21,812 nt of DNA, from the NCBI GenBank assembly GCA_015501075.1, contig JADNYJ010000519.1, positions 1-21,812 of the forward strand. Direction: 5' to 3'. The notes beneath the pieces are model-generated. The model was not told where the DNA came from. It searched no databases and saw only the letters and a program-made list of their open reading frames with translations. The translations under genes were made by a program, and so were the position numbers. The DNA comes from Gymnopilus junonius. Its lineage: Eukaryota; Basidiomycota; Agaricomycetes; Agaricales; Galerinaceae. The number at the start of each line of letters is the position of its first letter. Position 1 is the first letter of the stretch. Positions 8,719-18,212 of this stretch are shown piece by piece.

Positions 8719-10027
8719 CATTCATTTATCCCTTTTCTAACCCTCTGATCATCATGCTATTTTACTTGCATATAATACAGGATGTACAAGATGCACGTAA
8801 AGAGAAGGTAATGTCTGAACTACCAATTAACTCTTATGCCACGCTTACTCAATTTATTAGAAAGTTTAGGCAAGATCATTGCAGAAGACGCCATACCTGA
8901 GCAAGCTCCTGAACCCTGGGATGGCTACTGCTGAAGGACGACTCACAGAAGAAGAAGTGAAATAGTCTGAAAACGGGTGCGTCATGATTTCGAAGCCATT
9001 TTCTGTTTACTGACCCGGAGAACCAGCACTAGAGACACTCACACCATGCAGGGGAGAAGGGATTGTGCAGTCACTTAAATTTAGTATTTATAAGTTGTTC
9101 CATGTCTTTTCAGTTTCTTTTAGTTCGTAGTCCCTTCAGATAGTCGGCGTTGGAATTGATATTGAATACATGGCTTGGTTCCAATCCATGCAGCAAAATG
9201 AGTTGTGAGGTTGTTTACTTTGAACTGTAACTCCAAAACCAACCTTGTAACGACCAATACCTGGAAATGTATTTCAATACATTCTAATACATTTCAGTAC
9301 ATAGGACTGTCACCTACATTGCTATACATTTGACCTCATCAATATATTCCAACACATTTTCGTACATTCTCATACATGTCAATTAATAGTGGTCCAGGAT
9401 GGCGCCCGCCTACATTCTCATGTAGTTAGTTGTCCGATGTATTTCAATACATTATCCCGCAGGACCCGCCGTTGATGCGAGGAATGCGGCCCTATGTATG
9501 ACCATGCATACCCATATATCGGCTGGTCACTTTTTATGATGCACCTTCAAAGTCTATCTACTCAGGTATGTTGATTTAAAATCATTAGCACAACGTCGTA
9601 CGTGTTCAGAGGCATGTCCGCGACCCCTGTCAAAGAAAATAATCTTACTTCTACACAGCAGGCGATTTCTTCCTGAATAACTAGTAAAGACGAGCAAAAG
9701 ATGAATCCCGTAAATATTATTCCTTACGGCAGGAGGCAATTAAAAGAATGGTATTCAATCATTCAAATCCTTTAGAACATTAACGTATGTCCTATTCTTA
9801 TTGCGTATACGGGTAGTTTGCTGATTTGGTACTATGTTGGAGTCCAAGTGAACCTCCATGAGTGCCAAAGGAATTACATAGCGTTGATTACGCCCTGGCA
9901 AGTGTCGGCGCACTCGTCCGGGACTATGTCAAACCACATCTATATCCGGCTCTTGGCGATATTTATCAGGATGGGTTTTTATACCAAGCACAGCAGCTCC
10001 AGAGTATTCCTAACGTCAACTCGAACT
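8719..10027. other. Intergenic, no recognisable gene
   Basis: Between the MITE-like element and the NmrA-like gene. It holds the TACATT-type repeat cluster (9267-9453). Around 8780-8900 a small exon-like piece (DVQDARKEK between possible splice sites) may be decayed coding DNA. The last 170 bp must contain the promoter and 5' UTR of the NmrA-like gene; they also contain a protein-like frame unrelated to it (about 9862-10020). Nothing else stands out. Confidence 0.45.
9267..9453. repeat. TACATT-type degenerate repeat cluster with two identical palindromes
   Basis: The 17-mer ATGTATTTCAATACATT occurs at 9267-9283 and 9437-9453, exactly 170 bp apart. Its first 16 bases form a dyad (ATGTATT, TC, AATACAT). 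TACATT occurs seven times in the cluster. The paired palindromes could be the ends of a small inverted-repeat element, but no target duplication was found. Confidence 0.6.
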
Positions 10028-10943
10028 ATGGTCGTTGTCGCAGTAGCAGGAACAGGCCTTGTCGGCAAGCAGATCATCCACGAACTTCTCCTCTCAGGCA
10101 AACACACCGTCATCGTTCTATCCCGTTCTCCCAAGCCCGAGTTCACTTCCAAAGGAGCACTGGTAAAGGCGGTCGATTACTCATCTGTCCCATCCCATCG
10201 CGACCGCCTTGTCTGATCATTCCGAGCCGGTACAAACAGTCATATCCTGCATCGCGTCTTTTGACCTTCCTGAAATGGTGAAGTCGCAACTCAACCTCCT
10301 CCAGGCAGCAAAACAGGTTGGCGCTAAACGATTCGCACCATCAGAATTTGGAATGCCTAGGGAGGCAAACCAAATTATCGAAGTTTACCATGAGATCAAG
10401 GACCCAGTCTGGAAGGCAGCTGAAGAGAGCGGACTTGAAGTGACCGCATTTACTTGTGGTCTTTTCATGAACTATCTCGCACATGGATCCGTCAATCCAA
10501 ACGCCCAGAAGGAATTGGACGGGGCTGAAAGGACTTTTGCCTTCGTCGTCGACATCAAGGAAGGGAAGGCTGATATCCCTGGAACAGGCAAGGAGCTCAT
10601 CACTTTAACCAGGTGGCAAGATGTAGGCAAGTTCGTCGCCGCTGCCGTGGAGCTAGACAAGTGGGAGAAAGACTTGTCCATGGCAGGTGATGTGACGACA
10701 TACAACGAAGTGGTTAAAATTGCCGAGGAAGTGACGGGGAAGAAGTTTGAGGTTGTGAAGCACAGCGCAGCGGAGCTCCGCAAAGAAGCTGGATCAAAGT
10801 CAAATATTCTGGAGAAGGCATTTGCAGAGGCGAACCTGGTGCGGGCACTAGGTCTTGCTTACGCGGAACCGCGCCTGAACAAGGTTGTCGATGTCAAACC
10901 GATGAGCGTAAAGGAGTTCATTACGATTTGCTGGAGCAAGTAG
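10028..10943 (+). CDS. NmrA-like / isoflavone-reductase-like protein with apparent frameshift
   Basis: Atypical SDR of the NmrA/isoflavone-reductase-like group: an NAD(P)-binding redox sensor or small-molecule reductase whose substrate cannot be told. It starts at ATG 10028 with MVVVAVAGTGLVGK, a GxGxxG Rossmann motif directly at the N-terminus as usual. Then come IVLSRSPKP and VKAVDYSSV, after which the frame meets a stop at 10214. The following frame continues the family pattern from IATALSDHS through PVQTVISCIASFD, RFAPSEFGM, CGLFMNYLAHG and LITLTRWQDVGKFVAAAVE to the stop at 10943. Joined, the product is about 305 residues, normal for the family. One extra base near 10193-10196 (TCCCATCCC) explains the break. 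An intron at 10163-10226 would restore frame but ends in GAG and removes family-like residues. It is a recent pseudogene or a sequencing error. Confidence 0.8.
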
Positions 10944-13900
10944 AATCAGAAGATCGTCAATGTGTCGTCTATTCCAACCCAGTAGTAAAATTAATAAATC
11001 ACAGGCAGGTGCAAAGAGCGCAAACTCAGATACTCTTTTAGCACCTGGGATTTGCATATTCCAGTTAAGCTTGGGCTTCAAATGTGATACGTACGAACTC
11101 GACCTATAGCCAAAGTAACTCATCGAATTTTGAGTATAATGATTCGACAGATAGCAATTAGCGAAAAGAGCGCACTCCAAAGTAATGGAAATATTGTCAG
11201 TTACGAGGAAATGGGGCGTCGTTGGGGTTGTAAATGATACCAACAGAGGGACTTTAGCCAGGATCGTGGGGTCCGACTATTTAACCCCACATTCCATTTT
11301 GTCAAACTGGCAGAAGGAGGACGGCATGATTGAACAACTGCATAAGAGATCCGTGGGCGCTCATCCGAGATCGGCAACTGATCAAGGCGATGAAGCGTGG
11401 TCTCAGTGTCTGCTTTGAGGAAGACAACCACTTCATACGCTTCTTCCGGGGGAAGATATTGAATGAAGAATACATTCAGGAAGCCTAGTCTGGTTTAAGC
11501 AACCGGACGTTGACTGAGAGGGACATGCAAAGGGATGGAAATCAGCGGATTCTGCGAATGGCACAACAGGGATTGCGAACACTACCAAAAGCTAGGATAA
11601 GCTCGTGTTGATATCATGTAGATTAAAGTAAGATCGTGTTCCTCTTCATCAGGCGGCCGGTCAGGTCGGCGATGGCTGCAGAAGTCAGGGATAAGGCAAA
11701 CCTGAACTAGTCATTGACAATGAGTCCTACTCAGAATAAGATGCCCTGATCCGCCGAGAACTAGTATTTACAGGAGCTAGTAGAGAGAGACCAACAAGAA
11801 ACAGGTCCAGACGTCCGATACGCTGGTCCATCCATGGGTTTTGGCAATTTTTATCAACGATGGGGAGCTGAAGAGATATCAATAAGATGGAGTAAGACTT
11901 CTACTATCTATCGACACGCACTGTTCGAAATTCGTCCAGACCCATGTCTGGGTTCCAGAGTAACGCTCAGTGTTTGAAATTTTTACAACAGATAATATTG
12001 GCCCTGTTGCTCGGAACTTGCTGCCGGAGCTACAGATGATGTCTTCCTTTTGGTGCCACTAGCGTCCTTCAAGGAAGATGACCAAGCGTTGAAGACTCAG
12101 ATGACCTACGATGACCAGCGGACTTGTTATGGGTGTTGAAACGTTGACTGCCAACATGGCTTGGGCACGTTGCTCGGGGTCACCATCAAGGATGGGGTCA
12201 TGTGCCAGAATGAGAGACCTAATATGACAATCGTCATACCCAGCGAGCGAACAGTCCTTCGTGAACGTAACGAAACCAAAAAAAAAAAAAAATCTGCTGC
12301 TGCCAGTGCTGACGCGATGTTGTCAGTCGAATAAATCATAATCCAAGCACCAGGAAGGCAGTTCTGGGCAACGGGCATGATGTTGTTCTAGATGTTCGAG
12401 AAACAGAACCAGAAGAAAGTCAGATGTCATCCCTTATCGCACACATCTCAATGAGCTTGCGTGCGGCGAATTCAATCGAGACGGTACCTGAAATAGTGTT
12501 TATTTTCTTGAACCTCGTATCAAAGGACACATATTGCGATGCCGGTTTGATCACCTAATCGTACAAAAAAGATCTATCAAAAATCGGGCTTCGAAGCCCC
12601 TCAAAATGGTAGGATAATCCCAGGACGTAGTGACTACCATGTAGGAAGAAAGATCCCAGAATTTCCATGCCTTGAGGGATACATAAATCGACAGACAGGA
12701 GAGAGTAACTTCCTAGCATAATTTAGCACGCGAATTCTGCGCAAGAATACCAGAACTTCACTTGTCCGAACCGATACACCGGCCCTTGAGAGAGGTAAAG
12801 GGAACGTATTGAAACTTGCCTCTCAGGATGATTAGGAGCAAGTACAGCCTGAGAAGGAAGACGGTCATGCGCGGAGCTACAGAAGAACGTCAGAACGAGA
12901 ACACAATCGAATGTACTTGCAAGGAGGGCACGCGTTAACATGAGATCCGAACGTGTTCCACGACACCATGTCCCGAAAATACCCTCCGCTTTTCATGAGA
13001 ATCAACGAATTAGCAGGCAGACGCCAATTGTGCATGGGCAAATATAATGTCCTATAGGAAAGAAGGTGACACAAAGCAAGGTAGTAAGCAGTTTAAAGAT
13101 AGAAATCGGTACCAGGGCACACGAGTTCAGTGAACTTCTGAACTCGAAATATATCTCTGGATTTTTTTTTGCAAGAGCTAGATATGATGTTCGATGATAC
13201 GAAATTAATTTCTAGTCAGTTTTCAGGTTCATTCGAATAATAGCAGGATGAAGGAAAAGCACTTGTGACTAGATGGAGGAACAGTCAAAAGAAGGGGAGA
13301 AAATTCAGATTACGTCAGACTCCCGCCATTGCTTGCCGCTGATTCCCGCGATGTGTTCCGCACTTGCCAAATTAGGATACCCCGGCCCCCGATAGGGGCA
13401 GCCATTACCACGCAGTCCTAACTCGTGATAGCTCCCTCATTTCTGTGGCAATTGAGAAATGATTCCCGAAAATGGAAGCTGAATGATCACAATATGGACG
13501 ATCAATTGAGCGCAAAGTTTGGATACCGACCTATTATTGATACACTTTACAATAAGCGAGAGGGCACCCCAGAATGCAGGAATTCCAAAGAAAAAAAAGC
13601 GAAATGGAAGGAGATCGTACGCGCGCAGGCACACAACCCTAAAAAGAAAATCACCCTAAATCCTGATGTCGTGAAGGTAAGTATATCGATATTTCTCGAT
13701 TGCCCGAGGTAGATCAGAGAGTACAGAAGCTCACGTCGAACTTCAACCCATCAAAATCGAGAACTCGGGGAATCGAGATTGTCAATGGACATCAATTTCC
13801 GTCGGGATACAGAAATCCCTAGGAAGTCGAGGACAGCACCCCAATAAGCGTCGATAGACCGCCTTTCTCGTCCCATGTGAAATATAGCGGAGGATGATCT

Positions 13901-14190
13901 TGGCCTTGGACAACGTGAATCAAGAATTAAACCTACTATAGCAGGGGGCGTTGATTTACATGATCGTCGTGATTATCTATTAGGGGTGTCTAGACGATCC
14001 TAGAACTTGGTCAATCTCAAGAATCATGACGAAAATGGCAACAGCAACAGTCTTTCAAGCCATGTTCACAAAATCTTCTGAATCTTCTTTATGTGATTTG
14101 AAGGGAACAACTACCCGTATTATGTACAATCCATGCATCATCTTTTATCTTTTATCTTTTACTTTACTTTACCCACTTTTTTTTTCGCGG
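10944..14190. other. 3.2-kb stretch without a recognisable gene
   Basis: Frames in all phases are short (below about 130 codons), overlap on both strands and show no domain recognised with confidence. Fragments such as KREGTPECRNSKEKKAKWKE near 13560-13620 could be decayed coding sequence. Minor structures are a 15-A run (12278-12292) that would itself break frames, a perfect 14-bp palindrome GGGCTTCGAAGCCC (12586-12599) and three TCTTTTA units at 14141-14161. It is best read as degraded accessory DNA. Confidence 0.45.
12278..12292 (+). repeat. Poly(A) homopolymer, 15 bp
   Basis: Uninterrupted run of 15 adenines inside the gene-free stretch. It could be the relic of a retroposed poly(A) tail, but no element was recognised upstream of it. 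Confidence 0.7.
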
Positions 14191-14191
14191 G

Positions 14192-15021
14192 TTTTATTCT
14201 ATCTACATAATCAGGATGGAGCGCCAGTTCGGCAGTAAGGAAGGAGCAAGAGAGTAAGGAAAAGGTGAATGGTCGAATGGCGCGAGCATGCGGCTGGGAC
14301 GACGCCGCCGCCTACAATGACAGAGGCGGCGTGGAGGAGAAAGGCCACTGGGGTGCGTCGACAAGACAGATACGCGGTGAGCCAGCGAAGAAGTAGGCAG
14401 CGGGTGAGTTTGCCGTTCAGGCTACGAGCGACGACCGAGCTGAACCGCGTCCACATCCGGACGATCTTCGAAAGGAACTTCGGGAGGAAGGAGGAAGAGA
14501 AAGGAAAACAAAATGAGTCGAAGAAAAGAAAGGTGGATTAAAAAGAACGTGATTGAAAGCGATAGGATAGGATAGGATAGATGTAGCAAAAGGAAAGAGG
14601 GAAGACACCATTAAAATCCGAGCAAGTACGTCTAAGGAATCCACTGATAAGACATAAGACAGGTGAAAAAAGGAAGAGAGGAAAGGATGAAAAGAAATAA
14701 ATATATACACGAAAGAAGAAAAGGAAGGAGAAAGGAAGCACGAGCACGGATAAAGTACAATACAGCGAGCACAGAACCAGGTGAAGAGATGCAGAGAAGA
14801 AGAGCAAGTCAGCAAAAGAGACGAAGGCGGAAAGAGGAAGAAAGGAGCAAGGGTATTTTCATACAAACAATGAAAGCAAACGACCACGAATCCATTGAAG
14901 AAAGAAAGAAAAAAGCACCAAAGAAACCGAACCCATAGGAAGAAGGGGAAACAGAAACCATTTTTTTTGGTACAACACACAAACCCCACACCACCATCAC
15001 CACCTCATCATCATAATCACA
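14192..15021 (-). other. Probable long U/C-rich 3' UTR of the low-complexity protein gene
   Basis: Downstream of the stop at 15022 on the minus strand the transcript strand is strongly pyrimidine-rich for about 700 nt (the plus strand is almost all A/G from 14220 to 14940). A minus-strand AATAAA lies at about 14192-14197, a reasonable poly(A) signal. The minus-strand frames here (up to 190 codons of Phe/Ser/Leu) are a by-product of this composition. The extent is inferred. Confidence 0.45.
14561..14580 (+). repeat. (GATAG)4 microsatellite
   Basis: Four perfect units of GATAG inside the purine-rich stretch. Confidence 0.9.
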
Positions 15022-18000
15022 TCACAGTACAACACCCGCCCCACCACCCTCTTCTTTACTCTGACTCTCGACCACACCCCCGCCCCCGCCCACACCCAAC
15101 AACTTCCTCCACCCGCCCAACACACCCAACACACCCTTTTCCTTCTTCTTCCCATCTCCATCCACCTCCTCACCTCCCTCCAGCGCATCGTCTCCACCCA
15201 GTGCAGCAGGCGGTACGCCCAGCCCCTCCACACTCGCAAAGCTCACATAACCCTGCATAGCCCTACATTGCACGCTCGCCTTCCGCGCATTGAACTGCGG
15301 TCGGGAAGGAGAAGCACCAGCACCAGACCCAGGAGAAGAAAGGAGACGGTTCATGGTGGGTGAGTTGGGGCCGACCGCCACCTCGGAGGAATTGGAAGAA
15401 GGGAATGAAGCTTGAGAGTGGGAGTGGTGGTTGGATGAACATGAGGAGGATGCATCGTCGTGCTCGAGCTCATGTTCTTCCTCTGAGGATTGCACAGCCG
15501 GCCTCGGCCTCGACGAAAGAGGAGGAACGCCCATTCCCAATCCTGGGATATCCTTCTTCATCTGCTGCCGCTGGTGCGGGGGCACAGTAGGCGAATATCC
15601 CGTTTTATATGGACTAGGTACGTATTCCCCACCAGCTCCGCCCACCGTCACCGCCCTGTGATGATGCACCTGTCCCTGCCCTTGACGCTGAGGCGTCGAG
15701 AACGAGAATATCCTCGTAGTAAATGGCGGCGTCGGGGGTGGAGTGAGCAACCTCAGCTCGCCATCCTCTTCTTCACCGAGCCCGTCCAGCTCAGCCTCAG
15801 CTATCAAAGGAGGCGTCGTGCCCGTCCTCTGCTGCTGGGTATTCTTCCTGGAAGGCGTACCGCCGAGATGAGCAGGCGAAGGCGCCGTTGAGTTCCTCCT
15901 AGGCGAGGAAACGGCGGCGGCGGAAGGGCCAGGGGGTGGCGAGACAGGGTCCGTTTTAGACCGACTCCGCTTATGCATACCCGACGGCGTAAGAGGCGGT
16001 TGAGGCTGCAATTGGGTAAACGCATTCACAAAGGGTTGGTACTGAGGATTGGGTTTTGAGTTCGCGCCGCTACCGCTGCTGTTAGTGGATGGAGAGGAGT
16101 AGTGCGTAGTAGCAGTAACCTATAGCACGCCCAATAAGAAAAAAAATGGTTAGCTTATATTCATCTTCAATGCTGAAGACCAGAACACCCACCGAAGCAG
16201 CAGTAGGAGCACCGCGCCAAGGCCACCCACCCTCCTCATCCCTCACTTCATTCGCCTTAGCACCTCCCCTCCTACTACTCCCGCTCCTACTCCCCGCCGC
16301 ACTTCCACCGTCGCTCCTTCCCCTCTCTGCACTCTTCCTCCTCTCGTTCTCCCTATCTATACGCTCAACCACTCTCCCCTGCTCCAACACTCGCTCAAGA
16401 CGCGCTCGCAGGACCTGTTCATGAGGCGTCATCATCAACGGCTCTCCTGGGCCGACTTCATTATCATTACCATATGGACCAGAAGCTGAAGTGAGACCGG
16501 AGGATTGACGATAGTGAGTTGGCCTCTGCTGCTGCTGTTGTGCAGAAGAAGACGACCCAGAAGAAGAAAACAAATCGATAGGAGGCGGTCTGGTCTTCCC
16601 ACCGCCCACAGGAGCAGTAACACCAGTAGTCGTGCTTCTCTGTCGTCCAGAAGGACTCTGCTGCTGCTGTGATATTGAACCGGAAGGTGAAGCGTGGACT
16701 GTATGATGCCCAGGAGGCGACTTCGACGAGACAGGGAACGTACTGCCGCTCTGAGCCTGAGCCTGAGCTTGAGCTTGAGAAGGCGACTGCAAATTCCTCC
16801 TCCCCAACGGAGAAGGCGAATGGGACGTGCTCCTCGCAGCAGGCGAGCGCTGCTGCTCATGACGTCGTGGCGTATGCGCATGCACGGGCATCTGCATTTG
16901 AGAAGTCGAAGCTTGATGGTGTGCTGGAGCTTGTTGATGCTGCTGATGCTGAGAATCCCAATGACGTTGCTGGTGATGTAACGCCACGGCGGCAGCATCC
17001 ACACCCCCCTCGCCCTCCGCATCGCCCCCGTAATACACCTGCCCACGCAGTGGCGGCGACGCCGAGCGCGGATTCGGGTTGCTCATCGCCGTCCTGAACA
17101 GCGTCGAGCCGCGTATATACTCCTCTTTACTTTTACTGGGCGTCGTCGCCGTATCTAAGGAGGAAGGGACGTGTGAATGACGCCTCTTGTGCCCTTGTCC
17201 TTGAGCTGGGACTTGGGCTTGAACTTTGGGCGGAGAAGTTGGGTTTGAAGAGCCAGTAGCAGCCGGGGTTATAGGCCCGTTTCTCTCCATCTCATCCCTC
17301 AACAGCGCGTCCCTCAACAGTTTCTCCGACCGACTCGGAGGACGCTGGCTGGAGCTGAAGCTCTGGCTGTGGTGGTACGGATGAGTGGTGTTGGTAGGCG
17401 AAGGTGGCTGGTAAGCCGAATGAGAATGCGCTTGAGGCGCTGGATGATGTAGGGTAGCCATAACACTTGACGGCAAAAGCAGTGGCTCTGGTGAAGATGT
17501 TGTTGTTAGCGGCGCGACCTGAGTCGTGGTAGTAGTGGTAGGCGAAGAAGGTAAAGAAGCCCTCCCAACAAACGCGAAAGGTTGAAGTAGTCTTTGCACC
17601 AACGGGCTAGGGCTAGCGCGTGTAGGTGCCTTCGAAGTTGGAGTCGGAGTAGCTGGGCTGCGCACGGGTGGGGTATGCAGTCTTGATGAGGAAAAGGAAA
17701 GAGGGGTTCGTGTGCGTGTATGAGCGAGGGGTGATCGAGAAGGAGCCGGAGAATGAGTATCCTGGCTGGTGGTAGACTCGTGGTCCTGCGTCTGCTTTCG
17801 CACAAGGTGATACTGTGACGAAGCCGGCGAAGAAGCAAACGAGTTTGAAGAAGACTCTGACGATCGAAGTTGGACGTCCGAGATCAACGAGGTGAAGGAG
17901 GAAGAAGATGCAGTGGGGCTGAGCAGTCCGAGACTGTGCGTGTGTCGATGTCTGCGAATGGGATGGTGGTGCGATGGCCTCGAGTTGGGGTGATGACTAT

Positions 18001-18212
18001 GCGTATGCGTAGCGCGCTTGGTCTCGTCCTCGCTATAGACTCTGGACAAAGCTGTGCAGAAACGCGGATGAGCACCACAGAACGTGGAGTATAGCACAGG
18101 GAATGAGGTACGAACCTTGCTTAGCAGTGGGAAGAACACCAGGCGACAATGGGGAAGAATCTGAAGTATTCCCAGCAGAGGGCTGATGAAAAGGAACGGA
18201 AACGGACGACAT
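15022..18212 (-). CDS. Large Ser/His/Gln-rich protein of unknown function (1017 aa, three exons)
   Basis: Exons are 18212-18116, 18051-16193 and 16119-15022; the introns of 64 nt (GTTCGT..CACAG) and 73 nt (GTGGGT..TATAG) have matching phases. The start MSSVSVPFHQPSAGNTSDSS at 18212 is preferred over the frame open to 18619, because exon 1 joins cleanly through PGVLPTAKQ to ALSRVYSEDE. Most of the protein is disordered: Ser, Pro, His and Gln tracts, a QAQAQAQAQ run and several poly-Gln. Ordered-looking islands stand out: SLGLLSPTASSSSFTSLISD (72-91), SEKLLRDALLRDEMER (275-290), EEYIRGSTLFRTAMSN (339-354), a charged helix MTPHEQVLRARLERVLEQ (574-591) that may coil, and RKASVQCRAMQGYVSFASVE (930-950). 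These resemble a conserved agaricomycete hypothetical protein, but I cannot name a function. HKRRHSH and KRSRSK are candidate nuclear signals or phosphosites. Confidence 0.82.

Noticed and set aside
12127..12378. Minus-strand frame with TDNIASALAA suggestive of a P450 I helix
   Set aside because: Similarity is a few residues only, runs into the poly-T run, and no heme-binding or ExxR motif was found nearby.
12586..12599. GGGCTTCGAAGCCC as a tRNA T arm or terminator
   Set aside because: The loop is too short for a T arm and there is no surrounding cloverleaf; rho-independent terminators do not apply in a fungal nucleus.
14417..14989. 190-codon minus-strand frame rich in Phe/Ser/Leu as a membrane protein
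   Set aside because: It is a by-product of the pyrimidine-rich strand; neighbouring frames show the same bias and no family motif is present.
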